Shown: positions 19,718 to 30,330, counted from the first letter of the stretch. The stretch: 64,000 nucleotides of DNA from Chloroflexota bacterium (GCA_009837355.1 VXTR01000068.1:224178-288177); one strand, 5' to 3'. Notes: generated by a model not told the origin, from the letters alone. Made by a program: numbers and translations.

Positions 19718-20571
19718 TGGTATCCCAGGCATCCCGCAGAGGTGAACGAGGCGAACGGGGCGGCGGCGAACGCGACCGTCGTGGCGGTGGAGGTCGCGGC
19801 CGTGGCCGCGGCGACCGCGATCAGCGTCAGCGCGAGGAAGACAGTGGCGGTTTCAGCGAGCGGGTGGTACATACCCGCCGTATCGCCAAAGTGGTCAAAG
19901 GCGGTCGTCGCCTGCGCTTTAACGCTCTGGTGGTCGTGGGCGACGGCCAGGGTCGCGTCGGGGCCGGCATGGGCAAGGCGCTGGCGATTCCCGACGCGGT
20001 GCGCAAGGGAACCGCAGTAGCGCGACGCAGCACCGTTACCATTCCCATTAAGGGCAGCACCATTCCTCACGAAATTTCGGTGCGCAAGGGTGCGTCTATC
20101 GTCATCATCAAACCGGCTCCACTCGGCACCGGCATTATCGCCGCCGGCGCGATGCGGGCGATGCTGGAATTGGGCGGCGTGCAGGACGTGGTCGGCAAGT
20201 CCCTGGGTTCCCGCAACCCTATCAACATCGTTCAGGCAACTATGGAAGCGCTCAGCCTGCTGCGCGACCCGGAAACCGAGCGAGCCAACCGTTTGGGGTT
20301 GAACAAGCCGGAACCGGAACCCGAAGCGCCGGCTGAACCGGCTCCCCAGGCGGAGGCTGCTACCGCTCTTGAGCCGGCTGCCGAAGCCCCCGCTGCCGCG
20401 CCGCCGGCCGAAGAATCTGCTGCGCCCGCTCCCGAACCGGTTGCAAGTTCGGCGGAGGAATCCCCGACTGCCGCCGCTGAGCCTGAAACTCCGGACCCTG
20501 AAGCGGAAGCGGAGCCTCAGGCCGAAGCCGCTGCAGAGCCGTCGGATGACGCCGGCGACGCTACCACATAA
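19717..20571 (+). CDS. rpsE: 30S ribosomal protein S5 with RG-rich N-terminus and about 90-aa A/E/P-rich C-terminal tail
   Basis: RVVHTRRIAKVVKGGRRLRFNALVVVGDGQGRVGAGMGKALAIPDAVRKG core; low-complexity ends. Confidence 0.95.
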   Translation: MVSQASRRGERGERGGGERDRRGGGGRGRGRGDRDQRQREEDSGGFSERVVHTRRIAKVVKGGRRLRFNALVVVGDGQGRVGAGMGKALAIPDAVRKGTAVARRSTVTIPIKGSTIPHEISVRKGASIVIIKPAPLGTGIIAAGAMRAMLELGGVQDVVGKSLGSRNPINIVQATMEALSLLRDPETERANRLGLNKPEPEPEAPAEPAPQAEAATALEPAAEAPAAAPPAEESAAPAPEPVASSAEESPTAAAEPETPDPEAEAEPQAEAAAEPSDDAGDATT

Positions 20572-20602
20572 CTACCACCGCACCGCGCAGGTACGAAAGA
20601 AA

Positions 20603-20785
20603 ATGGCGCAAATCAAAATCACCTGGAAGAAGAGCTGCATCGGACGACCGTCGTATCAGCGGCGTATCGTCCAGTCCTTGGGCCTGAAACGGCTCAACCA
20701 CTCGGTGGTGCATGAAGACAGCCCTACCATCATGGGCATGGTGAAAAAGGTTCAGCACCTCATCGTAGTGGAACCCGCCGAATAA
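20603..20785 (+). CDS. rpmD: 50S ribosomal protein L30
   Basis: MAQIKITWKKSCIGRPSYQRRIVQSLGLKRLNHSVVHEDSPTIMGMVKKVQHLIVVEP. Confidence 0.95.
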   Translation: MAQIKITWKKSCIGRPSYQRRIVQSLGLKRLNHSVVHEDSPTIMGMVKKVQHLIVVEPAE

Positions 20786-20841
20786 CCGCTGCGCCCGAAG
20801 TTCAACTTGCGGGCTGCTACTGGAGCTTGTTGATAATCATG

Positions 20842-21285
20842 ATGCAGCACGATATAGCGCCGCCCAAAGGAGCGCGCCGCCGTCGCAAGCGCGTCGGCCG
20901 GGGCGACGCCGCGGGTGGCGGCAGCTACGCGGGACGCGGCATGAAAGGTCAGAAATCCCGCTCGGGATGGCGCTTGCGACCCGGATTCGAGGGCGGCCAA
21001 CTCCCGCTTATCAAGGGTCTGCCCATGAAGCGGGGATTCAATAACCGCTATAAGACCTGCTATGCCCTGGTGAACCTGGACACGTTGCAGGAACGATTCG
21101 AAGCCAACAGCCGGGTAACCCCGGAAATGCTGCGTGGATTGGGCATCATCAGGCGCGTTAACCGTCCCGTCAAGGTGGTTGGCGACGGTGAGTTGGGATA
21201 CCCGCTGACCGTGGTGGCCCACAAATTCACCGCGTCGGCACGCGCCAAGATTGAAGCGGCCGGCGGCTCCGTAGAGGAAATCTAG
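20842..21285 (+). CDS. rplO: 50S ribosomal protein L15
   Basis: ARRRRKRVGRGDAAGGGSYAGRGMKGQKSRSG...GFEGGQLPLIKGLPMKRGF. Confidence 0.94.
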   Translation: MQHDIAPPKGARRRRKRVGRGDAAGGGSYAGRGMKGQKSRSGWRLRPGFEGGQLPLIKGLPMKRGFNNRYKTCYALVNLDTLQERFEANSRVTPEMLRGLGIIRRVNRPVKVVGDGELGYPLTVVAHKFTASARAKIEAAGGSVEEI

Positions 21286-21322
21286 CCCAGCTCTCCCATC
21301 CGGAGTGTGAGGCATAGCAGCC

Positions 21323-22654
21323 ATGATTCAGTCAGAGGTACAGGGCGGGGGCCGGTGGCCCCGACTGGTTCAGGCTGCGATCGACGCGTTCAGCGTACCT
21401 GACCTACGCGCGAAAATCCTGTTCACTCTGGGAATGCTGGCCCTCTACCGGCTGGTGGCTCACATTCCGATACCGGGCCTCGACGCCGGCGCCCTGGACG
21501 ACTTGTTCCGCAACAATCAGTTGCTGGGCTTCCTGGACCTCTTTTCCGGCGGCGCCTTGAGCCGCATGAGCATCGTTGCTCTGGGCGTGTTCCCCTACAT
21601 CACTGCCTCCATCATCATGCAGCTGCTCACTCCGGTGATACCGCAATTGCAGAATATGTCCCGGGAAGGTGAGGCCGGTCGCATCAGGATGAACCGCATC
21701 ACCCATTGGGGAACCGTGCCCATCGCCATCGCCCAGGCGTTTGCGCAACTGGTGCTGCTGCAGCAGGCCAACGTGCTGACCAACGTGGGCTTCACGGGAG
21801 ACGCCTTCCTGCCGACGATGGCCGCCGTTCTTTCGCTAACCGCCGGAACTATGTTCCTGGTGTGGTTGGGTGAATTGATTACCGAGCGGGGGATCGGCAA
21901 CGGCATTTCGCTGATTATCTTCGCCGGTATTGTGGTTGGCTTCCCTGGCTTGCTGGCGGCCGGTTTCATCAGCACTGAAGATTATCTCGGCATCTTCTTC
22001 TTCGCGCTCATTGGCCTGCTGATTATCGCGCTGATCGTCGTCTTCAACGAAGCCCATCGCCGCATACCGGTACAGTACGGGCGCAGCATCTTCCGGGGTG
22101 GGCAGATGTACCGCCAATCCGGTTCCACCTACATACCGCTGCGCATCAACTCCGCCGGCATGATTCCGCTGATTTTCGCTTTCTCTATCGTCATTCTCCC
22201 CGGTACGGTGGCCCAGTATCTCAGTACCACCGGCGGATTCATCGGCAATTTGGCTGGCAATCTCCAGACCGCGCTCAGCCCGGCCGGCCCGTTCTACTGG
22301 GTGCTTGCCTTCTTCCTGGTGGTGGCCTTTACGTTCTTCTACACACTGGTTGTATTCCAGCAGCAGAATATCGCCGAGAACCTCCAGCGCAACGGTGGTT
22401 TCGTGTTGGGTATCCGGCCCGGCCGGCCTACTCAGGACTACCTGAACCGCGTTATCGTTCGCCTCACGCTGGGCGGCGCCCTGTTCCTCGGTTTCATCGC
22501 CATCGTACCCTACCTGGCTTCCCTGGCTACCGGCTTTGAGGCGGTTGCCCTCAGCAGCACCAGCCTGCTCATCATGGTGGGCGTCGGCCTGGACACCCTG
22601 CGGCAACTGGAGGCGCAGCTGATGATGCGCAATTACGAAGGATTCCTCAGATGA
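21323..22654 (+). CDS. secY: preprotein translocase subunit SecY
   Basis: 443 aa; HIPIPGLDAGAL...FSGGALSRMSIVALGVFPYITASIIMQLL. Confidence 0.97.
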   Translation: MIQSEVQGGGRWPRLVQAAIDAFSVPDLRAKILFTLGMLALYRLVAHIPIPGLDAGALDDLFRNNQLLGFLDLFSGGALSRMSIVALGVFPYITASIIMQLLTPVIPQLQNMSREGEAGRIRMNRITHWGTVPIAIAQAFAQLVLLQQANVLTNVGFTGDAFLPTMAAVLSLTAGTMFLVWLGELITERGIGNGISLIIFAGIVVGFPGLLAAGFISTEDYLGIFFFALIGLLIIALIVVFNEAHRRIPVQYGRSIFRGGQMYRQSGSTYIPLRINSAGMIPLIFAFSIVILPGTVAQYLSTTGGFIGNLAGNLQTALSPAGPFYWVLAFFLVVAFTFFYTLVVFQQQNIAENLQRNGGFVLGIRPGRPTQDYLNRVIVRLTLGGALFLGFIAIVPYLASLATGFEAVALSSTSLLIMVGVGLDTLRQLEAQLMMRNYEGFLR

Positions 22655-23340
22655 GCCTCGCCAATGCAGCCAGCGGTCTCAGGCTCGTCCTCTTCGGTCC
22701 TCCAGGTGCCGGCAAGGGCACTCAAGCGCAGCTGCTCAAGGAACGGCTGGGTGTTGATCACGTCAGCTCCGGAGACCTGTTCCGTCACCACCTCTCCACC
22801 GGCACTGAACTGGGAGATTTGGCCCGAGGCTATATGAACCGCGGTGAACTGGTGCCCGATCAAGTTACCATCGGGATGGTGCTGGATCGCATCGGCCAGT
22901 TGCCCTGTGGACAGGGATTTATGCTCGACGGTTTCCCACGCAATACTAACCAGGCCCGCGCCCTTGACGAATCCCTTACCCTGGCAAACGCCGCCATTGA
23001 CCGGGTGGTTCATATCGCGGTTGCCGATGACGAACTCATCCGTCGCCTCAGCAATCGCTACATTTGCCGCTCTTGTCAAAAGCCATTCGCCCGCGACCCG
23101 GCTACGGGCGCACCGCCATCCGGCTGCGATACCTTCCCAGACGACTGCGACATTTACCAACGCGACGACGACACACCGGAAGCCGTCGCCAATCGCTTGG
23201 TGGTGTACCACCGGGAGACCGCGCCGGTGTTAGACTACTACCGGGAGCGTGGCCTGCTCACTGATGTGGCTGGCGAAGGGGCCGTTGAATCGGTCAACGA
23301 ATCCCTCCTCCACGCCCTGGGGTTGACGGTTGAGGTATAA
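22651..23340 (+). CDS. adk: adenylate kinase
   Basis: LVLFGPPGAGKGTQAQLLKERLGVDHVSSGDLFR, DGFPRN; Cys-containing LID. Confidence 0.96.
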   Translation: MSLANAASGLRLVLFGPPGAGKGTQAQLLKERLGVDHVSSGDLFRHHLSTGTELGDLARGYMNRGELVPDQVTIGMVLDRIGQLPCGQGFMLDGFPRNTNQARALDESLTLANAAIDRVVHIAVADDELIRRLSNRYICRSCQKPFARDPATGAPPSGCDTFPDDCDIYQRDDDTPEAVANRLVVYHRETAPVLDYYRERGLLTDVAGEGAVESVNESLLHALGLTVEV

Positions 23341-23345
23341 TTACA

Positions 23346-24155
23346 ATGGTGAGTAATAAGAAAAAGCGGAAGACTGCTTCCAATGCCCCGTCGTCTTACA
23401 GCGGCGGAATCACAATCAAGTCCCGCCGTGAACTGGAAGCCATGGCGCGCGCCGGCGGTATCGTCGGCGACACTTTATCGTTGCTCAAGCGGTCGGTAGA
23501 ACCGGGCATCACGACCGGCGAGTTGAACCGGATTGCCGAGAAGAATATCCGCAGCATGGGAGCCGTGCCTGCCTTCCTCGGTTACCAGGGCTTCCCTGGC
23601 ACCATCTGCGCCTCCGTGAACGAGGAAATCGTTCACGGCATTCCTGGCAAGCGGGTCCTGAAGGAAGGCGACATCATCAAAATGGACGTGGGCGCCATCA
23701 TTGACGGCTTCATTGGAGACGCTGCCATCTCGGTAGGCGTGGGTGAAGTTGATCCGTCAGCCCAGCGCCTGATGGACGACACTGAAGCCAGCCTGTACGC
23801 TGGTATTGCCGCCGCTCAGCCTGGCAATCGCCTCGGCGACATCGGGGCCGCCATTGAGGGTTACGCCCTGGAGCGAGGCTATGGCCTTGTACGCGGGTAC
23901 GGCGGCCACGGCATCGGGCGGCACTTACACGAAGATCCTCACGTGCCCAACTACGGCGAACCTGGCAAAGGCGTGCTGCTCCGCCCTGGTATGTGCATCT
24001 GCATTGAACCAATGCTCAACTTGGGCACTGAAGAAACCCAGGTGCTGGATGACGCTTGGACTGTGGTTACTGCCGATGGGGCTTTGTCCTGCCATTTCGA
24101 GCATACCCTCGCCATAACCGAAGACGGCCCGAAGATTCTCTCCGTTCACGACTAA
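23346..24155 (+). CDS. map: type I methionine aminopeptidase
   Basis: IKSRRELEAMARAGGIVGDTL...YGGHGIGRHLHEDPHVPNYG. Confidence 0.96.
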   Translation: MVSNKKKRKTASNAPSSYSGGITIKSRRELEAMARAGGIVGDTLSLLKRSVEPGITTGELNRIAEKNIRSMGAVPAFLGYQGFPGTICASVNEEIVHGIPGKRVLKEGDIIKMDVGAIIDGFIGDAAISVGVGEVDPSAQRLMDDTEASLYAGIAAAQPGNRLGDIGAAIEGYALERGYGLVRGYGGHGIGRHLHEDPHVPNYGEPGKGVLLRPGMCICIEPMLNLGTEETQVLDDAWTVVTADGALSCHFEHTLAITEDGPKILSVHD

Positions 24156-24215
24156 CTTACCACTCACCGCCGGCCATCGGTTAACCCGGATGGCGCGGCG
24201 AAAGCAGGATGATTT

Positions 24216-24434
24216 ATGGCTAAAAAGGAAGCGATAGAGGTCGAAGCTCAGGTTACCGAAGCACTCCCCAACGGAATGTTCCGGGTGGAGCTCCCAAACG
24301 ACCACCAGGTGCTCGCGCACATCTCTGGCAAGATTCGGATGCACTTCATCCGCGTGTTGCCCGGTGATCGAGTGCTGGTGGAACTTTCACCTTATGACCT
24401 CAGCCGCGGCCGCATTACCTATCGCTTCAAGTAG
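24216..24434 (+). CDS. infA: translation initiation factor IF-1
   Basis: [41 protein letters not shown]. Confidence 0.96.
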   Translation: MAKKEAIEVEAQVTEALPNGMFRVELPNDHQVLAHISGKIRMHFIRVLPGDRVLVELSPYDLSRGRITYRFK

Positions 24435-24452
24435 CCAGCCGGGAGATCCCTT

Positions 24453-24566
24453 ATGAAAGTTTCCGCATCCGTAAAACCCCGTTGCGACCGCTGTCGGATT
24501 ATCCGGCGTAAGGGTCGCATACGCATTATCTGCGTCAACAGCAAGCACGCCCAGCGCCAGGGCTAA
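24453..24566 (+). CDS. rpmJ: 50S ribosomal protein L36 (too short for the ORF track)
   Basis: [37 protein letters not shown], 37 aa with Cys3-His zinc motif. Confidence 0.96.
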   Translation: MKVSASVKPRCDRCRIIRRKGRIRIICVNSKHAQRQG

Positions 24567-24586
24567 GAAAGTAGAGGAGCATCCTT

Positions 24587-24979
24587 ATGGTTCGCATCGC
24601 CCAGGTTGACGTGCCGGATCGCAAGCGCGCCCACATCGCGCTGCGCAGCATCTACGGCATCGGCCCTACCAAGGCCATGGAAATCGTTGGCAAGGCCAAC
24701 CTCGACACCGATATGCCCCCCCGCATGAGCGAGTTGTCCGAAGACGAGCTGGACCGCATCCGCGCCATCGTGGACCGGGACTACCTCACCGAGGGCGACC
24801 TCCGGCGGGAGAATAATGAAAACATCCGCCGCCTGATCGACATTGGCAGCTACCGAGGCCTCCGCCATCGCCGCAACCTGCCCGTCCACGGCCAGCGCAC
24901 TCGTACCAATGCCCGCTCTCGCAAGGGCGCGCGCCGCACCGTCGCCGGACGCGGTCGCCGCACCGGCGGTAAGAAGTAG
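24587..24979 (+). CDS. rpsM: 30S ribosomal protein S13
   Basis: MVRIAQVDVPDRKRAHIALRSIYGIGPTKAMEI...GLRHRRNLPVHGQRTRTNAR. Confidence 0.97.
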   Translation: MVRIAQVDVPDRKRAHIALRSIYGIGPTKAMEIVGKANLDTDMPPRMSELSEDELDRIRAIVDRDYLTEGDLRRENNENIRRLIDIGSYRGLRHRRNLPVHGQRTRTNARSRKGARRTVAGRGRRTGGKK

Positions 24980-25005
24980 CTTCCAGCACAGAGAGGTAGC
25001 AATCA

Positions 25006-25389
25006 ATGCCCCGACCACGCACCCGACGCCGTGAACGCCGCTCTATTCCCCAGGGCCGCGCTTACATCTACTCCACCTTCAACAATACGCTGGTCAGCCT
25101 CACCGATCCCGATGGCAACGTGGTGGCTTCCACCAGTTCCGGCACCGCCGGCTTCCGCGGTTCCAGGAAGGGCACCGCCTTTGCCGCCCAGCGCGCCGCA
25201 GAGCTGGCCGCCCGCCGCGGCGTTGATATGGGGATGCGCAACATCGACGTTTATATCAAAGGCCCCGGCTCCGGGCGGGAGCCGGCCATCCGCGCCCTGC
25301 AGGGCGCCGGCCTCAACGTAACCAGCATCAGGGACGTTACCCCCATTCCTCACAACGGCGTGCGTCCGCCCAAGCGGCGCCGGGTGTAA
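25006..25389 (+). CDS. rpsK: 30S ribosomal protein S11
   Basis: [46 protein letters not shown]. Confidence 0.97.
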   Translation: MPRPRTRRRERRSIPQGRAYIYSTFNNTLVSLTDPDGNVVASTSSGTAGFRGSRKGTAFAAQRAAELAARRGVDMGMRNIDVYIKGPGSGREPAIRALQGAGLNVTSIRDVTPIPHNGVRPPKRRRV

Positions 25390-25480
25390 ATCGTCCAGCT
25401 GACCAGCCGCCCGGTGGTTTACCCAGAGCCGGAACCGCGATTGCCTCCAACACCACAACACTACCAACGGACAGACAGAT

Positions 25481-26107
25481 ATGGGCAGATATACCGGACC
25501 CTCTTGCCGCCTGTGCCGGCGCGCCGGGGAAAAGCTTTTCCTCAAAGGCGACCGCTGCTTCTCGCCGCGGTGCGCCATTGAACGCCGCCACGTTCCGCCC
25601 GGCGGTGGCGGCAATCGCCGACGTCGGGTTTCCGACTACGGCGTTCACCTCCGCGAAAAACAGAAGGCGCGTCAGATGTACGGCATCATGGAAAGCCAGT
25701 TCCGTAAGTACATGACTGACGCCTTCAACACCCCCGGCATTTCCGGCAATAACCTCCTGCGTACCCTGGAGCGCCGCCTGGACAACGTCATTTACCACTT
25801 CGGATTCGCCGACTCGCGCAAACAGGCCCGGCAGATGGTCCAGCACGGTCACTTCGCGGTCAACGGTCGCAAGACCGACATCCCATCTTTCCTGGTCAGG
25901 CCCGGACAGACCATCTCCTGGACCGAGAGTTCCAAGAAACGCGAGTTTTTCGCTGACCGGACCGACGGGCTACCCCGGCGAACCCTCCCCAGTTGGCTTA
26001 CCCTGGACCTGACCAACATGGAAGGCCAGGTGGTCTCCATGCCGCCGGACAACGAGCTGCCGGAAACCATTAACTCCCGCCTCATCGTCGAGTACTACTC
26101 GAGGTAG
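25481..26107 (+). CDS. rpsD: 30S ribosomal protein S4 (zinc-type, CxxC...C...C)
   Basis: MGRYTGPSCRLCRRAGEKLFLKGDRCFSPRCAIERR...YGVHLREKQKARQMYG. Confidence 0.97.
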   Translation: MGRYTGPSCRLCRRAGEKLFLKGDRCFSPRCAIERRHVPPGGGGNRRRRVSDYGVHLREKQKARQMYGIMESQFRKYMTDAFNTPGISGNNLLRTLERRLDNVIYHFGFADSRKQARQMVQHGHFAVNGRKTDIPSFLVRPGQTISWTESSKKREFFADRTDGLPRRTLPSWLTLDLTNMEGQVVSMPPDNELPETINSRLIVEYYSR

Positions 26108-26114
26108 CGACTGA

Positions 26115-27197
26115 ATGCTGAACCCCCAGATTCTCCCGCCGCTGCGGGAACCGGAACCTGAAGCTCCTACCCCGGCCATCCGGGTCATTGAGAGCACGGA
26201 TACCTACGCCTCCGTCGCCCTCGAGCCCTTGGAGCGAGGCTTTGCCACCACCGTGGGCAACCCCTTGCGCCGGCTGCTGCTCAGCTCTATCCAGGGCACT
26301 GCGGTTACGTGGGTCAAAATCGAAGACGTGCCCCACGAATACAGCGTCATCCCCGGCGTCAAGGAGGAAGTCATGGACTTGCTCCTCAGCGTCAAGCGAA
26401 TCCGCATCCATGCCTTGGCCAAGCGTCCGGGCAAGATGCGCCTTGACGTTACCGGAGAAGGACGCGTTTGCGCCGGCGATATTTCCACCGCCAGCGATTT
26501 TCAGATTGTCAACCCCGAATTGCACCTGGCTACCCTGGACAACCCCGACGTTTCGCTCTCCATCGAGTTCAACGTGGAGTCCGGCAAGGGTTACCAGCAG
26601 GTCGCCCAGGGCGACAGCATGGCGGGCCTGCCGGTGGGAGTACTCCCGGTTGACGCTATCTATAACCCCGTTCGCAAGGTAGAGTACTCCGTAGAGCGGA
26701 TGATGGTCGGTCAGCAAACGGACTGGGAACGGCTGGTGCTGCAGGTGTGGACCGATGGCGCGGTTACGCCCCTCGCGGCTATTCAGGAGGCTTCGGAAAA
26801 CCTGGTCCAGCACTTCTATATGTTTAACCAGCTCAGCCGACCGGCTGATTTTCCGCTGGACACCACCAACCTGTCCGTCGCTTCGGAAGTGTATCTGATG
26901 CCCATCGAGCGGCTGGACTTGTCATCCCGCACTCTCAACTGCCTCAAACGCGTCAAGCTGGACCGCGTCGGGCAGGTTTTGGAATTGACCTCGGACGATC
27001 TTCTGAACATCCGCAACTTCGGTCAGAAGTCGCTCGAAGAGCTCCAGGGAAAACTGGCCGAGCTCGGCGTCAGCTCCGCAAGAACCGCCGAGGCTGTCGA
27101 AGACTTGGACTTCGCCCCCGATTCCGGTGTTCTTTCATCCGGTTCGCTTATCTTTGAACCGGACGATGACCTGGATTACGATGACGACGGAGACTGA
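26115..27197 (+). CDS. rpoA: RNA polymerase subunit alpha with acidic C-terminus
   Basis: [30 protein letters not shown]; alpha-[14 protein letters not shown]; tail [11 protein letters not shown]. Confidence 0.97.
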   Translation: MLNPQILPPLREPEPEAPTPAIRVIESTDTYASVALEPLERGFATTVGNPLRRLLLSSIQGTAVTWVKIEDVPHEYSVIPGVKEEVMDLLLSVKRIRIHALAKRPGKMRLDVTGEGRVCAGDISTASDFQIVNPELHLATLDNPDVSLSIEFNVESGKGYQQVAQGDSMAGLPVGVLPVDAIYNPVRKVEYSVERMMVGQQTDWERLVLQVWTDGAVTPLAAIQEASENLVQHFYMFNQLSRPADFPLDTTNLSVASEVYLMPIERLDLSSRTLNCLKRVKLDRVGQVLELTSDDLLNIRNFGQKSLEELQGKLAELGVSSARTAEAVEDLDFAPDSGVLSSGSLIFEPDDDLDYDDDGD

Positions 27198-27199
27198 TT

Positions 27200-27553
27200 A
27201 TGCCTTCCCATCGCGTCACCGGCCGCAAACTCAGCCGGTATAAGGACCACCGCAAGGCCCTGCTGCGTGGCTTGACCGCCGACCTGATTCAGCATGAGCG
27301 CATCACCACCACGCTGGCCAAAGCCAAGGAAACCCGGGTGATGGCCGAAAAAATCATTACCCACGGTAAGAAAGGCACTCTTCACAACCGCCGCGTGGCT
27401 TTGAGTCGGCTGCCTAACAAGAAGGCAGTCGCCAAGGTGTTCGATGAACTCGGCCCGCGCTACGCTGAACGCCCCGGCGGCTACACCCGTATTGTCAAGC
27501 TTGGCCCACGCCAGGGCGACGGTGCCTACATGGCCGTCATCGAGTTGGTGTAG
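27200..27553 (+). CDS. rplQ: 50S ribosomal protein L17
   Basis: [44 protein letters not shown]. Confidence 0.97.
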   Translation: MPSHRVTGRKLSRYKDHRKALLRGLTADLIQHERITTTLAKAKETRVMAEKIITHGKKGTLHNRRVALSRLPNKKAVAKVFDELGPRYAERPGGYTRIVKLGPRQGDGAYMAVIELV

Positions 27554-27612
27554 GACGAAATTAACCTGTCATTCCCCTTCCAGTGAGGAATTGCCATCGC
27601 CAAACCACTGCA

Positions 27613-28437
27613 ATGACATCCGAACGCACCGCAGACGATAACGTCCGGCGTATCGCGTTGGTGGTAGCCTACGAAGGAACCGACTACGCCGGCTTTCAAT
27701 TGCAAGCCGCCGTACCCACCATCCAGAGTGAGTTGGAAACCGCCATCGGCAAGCTTACCGGGACGCCCACCAGGGTTCGCGGGGCCAGCCGCACTGATTC
27801 GGGAGCTCACGCCTCCGGTCAAGTGGTGGATTTTTCTACCCACAGCAAGCACGGTCCATCGGTTTTCCGGGCAGGTTTGAACCACTATTTGCCCGATGCC
27901 GTCCGCGTCCTCGCTGCCAGCGACGTCCCTGCGAAGTTTCACTCCCGACGCAGCGCCGCCCGCCGTGATTATCGGTACAGCATCCTGAACCGTGCGATTG
28001 AGTCGCCCTTGCTCCGCCGTACTCATTGCCTGGAATCAACTCCACTGGATGTGGGAGCGATGCAGCGGGCTGCGGCCAGCTTGCTTGGCATCAGGGATTT
28101 CCGGCAAATCGCCACCGGGCACCCCGTGGATCAGTCTGCCGTGCGCTTGGTTCACCAATGGGATGTGAACCGCCGCTCCGATACATCGGACGTCATTACA
28201 ATCGACTGTGCCGCCAACGGGTTTCTGCGCCACCAAATCCGGCGCGCCAACGCTGTTCTGGTCGAAATCGGTAAAGGGAGACTGCCAGTACACTCCATGG
28301 CCGAAGCTCTGGCAGGACGCACGCTAAATCAAGGACAGATTACTACTCTACCGGCCAAAGGCCTCTGCCTGCAGTCGGTGCACTACCCTCAATACGACCA
28401 CTTGTTGAAGGTTGCCAACTACCATGAAACGCACTAG
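27613..28437 (+). CDS. truA: tRNA pseudouridine(38-40) synthase
   Basis: VAYEGTDYAGFQLQA...RGASRTDSGAHASGQVVDF. Confidence 0.95.
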   Translation: MTSERTADDNVRRIALVVAYEGTDYAGFQLQAAVPTIQSELETAIGKLTGTPTRVRGASRTDSGAHASGQVVDFSTHSKHGPSVFRAGLNHYLPDAVRVLAASDVPAKFHSRRSAARRDYRYSILNRAIESPLLRRTHCLESTPLDVGAMQRAAASLLGIRDFRQIATGHPVDQSAVRLVHQWDVNRRSDTSDVITIDCAANGFLRHQIRRANAVLVEIGKGRLPVHSMAEALAGRTLNQGQITTLPAKGLCLQSVHYPQYDHLLKVANYHETH

Positions 28438-28855
28438 TACCTATTTCGCCAAGCCCGGAGACGTGCCGGACCAGTGGCGAGTCATTGACGCTACCGGCAT
28501 CAGCCTGGGGCGGCTGGCTCGGCAGGTTGCCATCGCCCTCCAGGGCAAAGACCAACCCACCTATACGCCCCACGTCATTAGCGGATGCCATGTCGTCGTC
28601 GTCAACGCCGACAAAGTGCGCGTTACGGGCCGCAAGCTGATGCAGAAGATGTACTACCGTCACAGCGGCTACGTGGGCAACCTCAAGTCCTTCCTGATGC
28701 GCGACATGATGGAACAGCGCCCGGAGCGCGTCGTCCGTCTGGCCGTCAAGGGAATGTTGCCCTCCAACAAGCAGGGCCGCCAGATGCTGCGCCGCCTGCG
28801 CGTCTATGCCGGCGACCAGCATCCTCACCAAGCACAGGTCGGCGCCGCCGAATAG
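28424..28855 (+). CDS. rplM: 50S ribosomal protein L13
   Basis: WRVIDATGISLGRLARQVAIALQGKDQPTYTPH. Confidence 0.95.
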   Translation: MKRTSTYFAKPGDVPDQWRVIDATGISLGRLARQVAIALQGKDQPTYTPHVISGCHVVVVNADKVRVTGRKLMQKMYYRHSGYVGNLKSFLMRDMMEQRPERVVRLAVKGMLPSNKQGRQMLRRLRVYAGDQHPHQAQVGAAE

Positions 28856-28901
28856 TCCACCCTCTGCGTACACGCACACCTAACCCACAGGCAGGTTTTC
28901 A

Positions 28902-29318
28902 ATGACGTTGCAAGCCGACACGCAACAGCAGCAGTATTTCTACGGAACGGGCCGGCGGAAGTCCGCCATTGCCAAGGTGCGCCTCTTCCCGGACGACGGG
29001 ACCGCCATCATTGTCAACGACAAGCCCATGGAGGAATACTTCAACTGGCTGCCCTGGCAGTCCACGATCCGCGAGGCTTTCGCCGTTTCCGGCACCACGG
29101 GACGCTTCCGAGTTCAGGCGGAGGTCAAAGGAGGCGGCGTCAACGCTCAAGCCGAAGCCATCCGCCACGGCATCGCCCGCGCTCTGGTCGTTTCCGACCC
29201 CAACCTCAAGCCCAGCCTGCGCCGTGCCGGATTCGTCACCCGCGACGCCAGGGTCAAGGAGAGCAAGAAGTACGGCCTGAAGCGCGCCCGCCGCGCACCC
29301 CAGTACACCAAGCGCTAA
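28902..29318 (+). CDS. rpsI: 30S ribosomal protein S9
   Basis: FYGTGRRKSAIAKVRLFPDDG...GLKRARRAPQYTKR. Confidence 0.97.
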   Translation: MTLQADTQQQQYFYGTGRRKSAIAKVRLFPDDGTAIIVNDKPMEEYFNWLPWQSTIREAFAVSGTTGRFRVQAEVKGGGVNAQAEAIRHGIARALVVSDPNLKPSLRRAGFVTRDARVKESKKYGLKRARRAPQYTKR

Positions 29319-29323
29319 CTGCT

Positions 29324-29350
29324 CCGTCATTCCTGCCTATGCGGGATTCG
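29324..29350. repeat. dispersed palindromic repeat, copy 2 (CCGTCATTCCTGCCTATGCGGGATTCGAC)
   Basis: Same pattern as the other three copies. Confidence 0.55.
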
Positions 29351-29368
29351 ACGTTATACCAACATTGC

Positions 29369-29395
29369 GCCGGGGCGAATGCAAATCGCCCCGGC
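29369..29395. terminator. intrinsic terminator between convergent rpsI and ccdA-like genes
   Basis: GCCGGGGCGA-ATGCAAA-TCGCCCCGGC followed by ATTTGTT; 10-bp stem. Confidence 0.75.
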
Positions 29396-29400
29396 ATTTG

Positions 29401-30330
29401 TTACAGCAGGTCCCCCAGCGTCAGCCAGTAGAACACAATGTACGTGCCGGCTACCACCATCAGCCACGCGCCCACCACTGAGACGTAAGGCAGCACTGCC
29501 CGCATCCAGCGTATCAGTACCGAGCGAGCAACCGCCATGCCCAACGTCAGCACCATGATGACGCTGCCCATTCCCCCTGCGTACAGCACGAATTGCCCCA
29601 GCGTTTCCAGCCACCCCGACGACAGCCCTGCTCCCACTCCCAGCACCGCCAGGAACAGCGGCAGCGTGCAGCTCAGGGAAGCCAGACCATAGCTGACTCC
29701 AAACAATATGTAACCGGGTATGTTGAGCTGACCCGGGTCTCCGACGCGTGACGCGGCCCGTTGCGCCAGGCTGGTGTAGATTTTCCCGCCGCCAGCCATG
29801 AAGGCTCCGGCGCCGATGAGCAGCACGCCCACGGCCAGCCCCACGTAAGGCAGCGCGGTAACCACCACCGCCTGCGAGCCTAACCCCAGAATCAGCCCGA
29901 CGGCGCCGAACAGCGCTACAAACCCTACCGACACGGAAAGCCCGACCATAACTGCCCGGGCCACCAGCAGCGCGGGGTTGCGCCCTTCCTGCTCCCGGTT
30001 GCCACCGCTGACGTACAGTCCCAAATATGCCGGCAGCATGGCGAAACCACAGGGGTTCACGGCGGACGCCGCGCCCACCGCGTAGGCGAATCCAAGCTTG
30101 ATGCCGACGTTGCTGATGCCGGACCCCGAGGACCCCGACAGCAGTTCAACGAATCGGTTCACGCCGTCAATCCCCGTGGCGTTGCGGGCGAACAGCGCTC
30201 CGACGATGGCGATGGCATAGGCGATGGTAGCGATGATTACCGCCAGAACGATGCCCCGATGGGCCGCAACTCGTTCCAGCAAATTGGATGCAAGGCCGCT
30301 TAAGTTGGCAGGGGTAGCCATTTCGCTCAC
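29401..30330 (-). CDS. CcdA/DsbD-type cytochrome c biogenesis membrane protein
   Basis: FAYAVGAASAVNPCGFAMLPAYLGLYV and ASLSCTLPLFLAV; multiple TM helices. Confidence 0.85.
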   Translation of the reverse strand: MSEMATPANLSGLASNLLERVAAHRGIVLAVIIATIAYAIAIVGALFARNATGIDGVNRFVELLSGSSGSGISNVGIKLGFAYAVGAASAVNPCGFAMLPAYLGLYVSGGNREQEGRNPALLVARAVMVGLSVSVGFVALFGAVGLILGLGSQAVVVTALPYVGLAVGVLLIGAGAFMAGGGKIYTSLAQRAASRVGDPGQLNIPGYILFGVSYGLASLSCTLPLFLAVLGVGAGLSSGWLETLGQFVLYAGGMGSVIMVLTLGMAVARSVLIRWMRAVLPYVSVVGAWLMVVAGTYIVFYWLTLGDLL

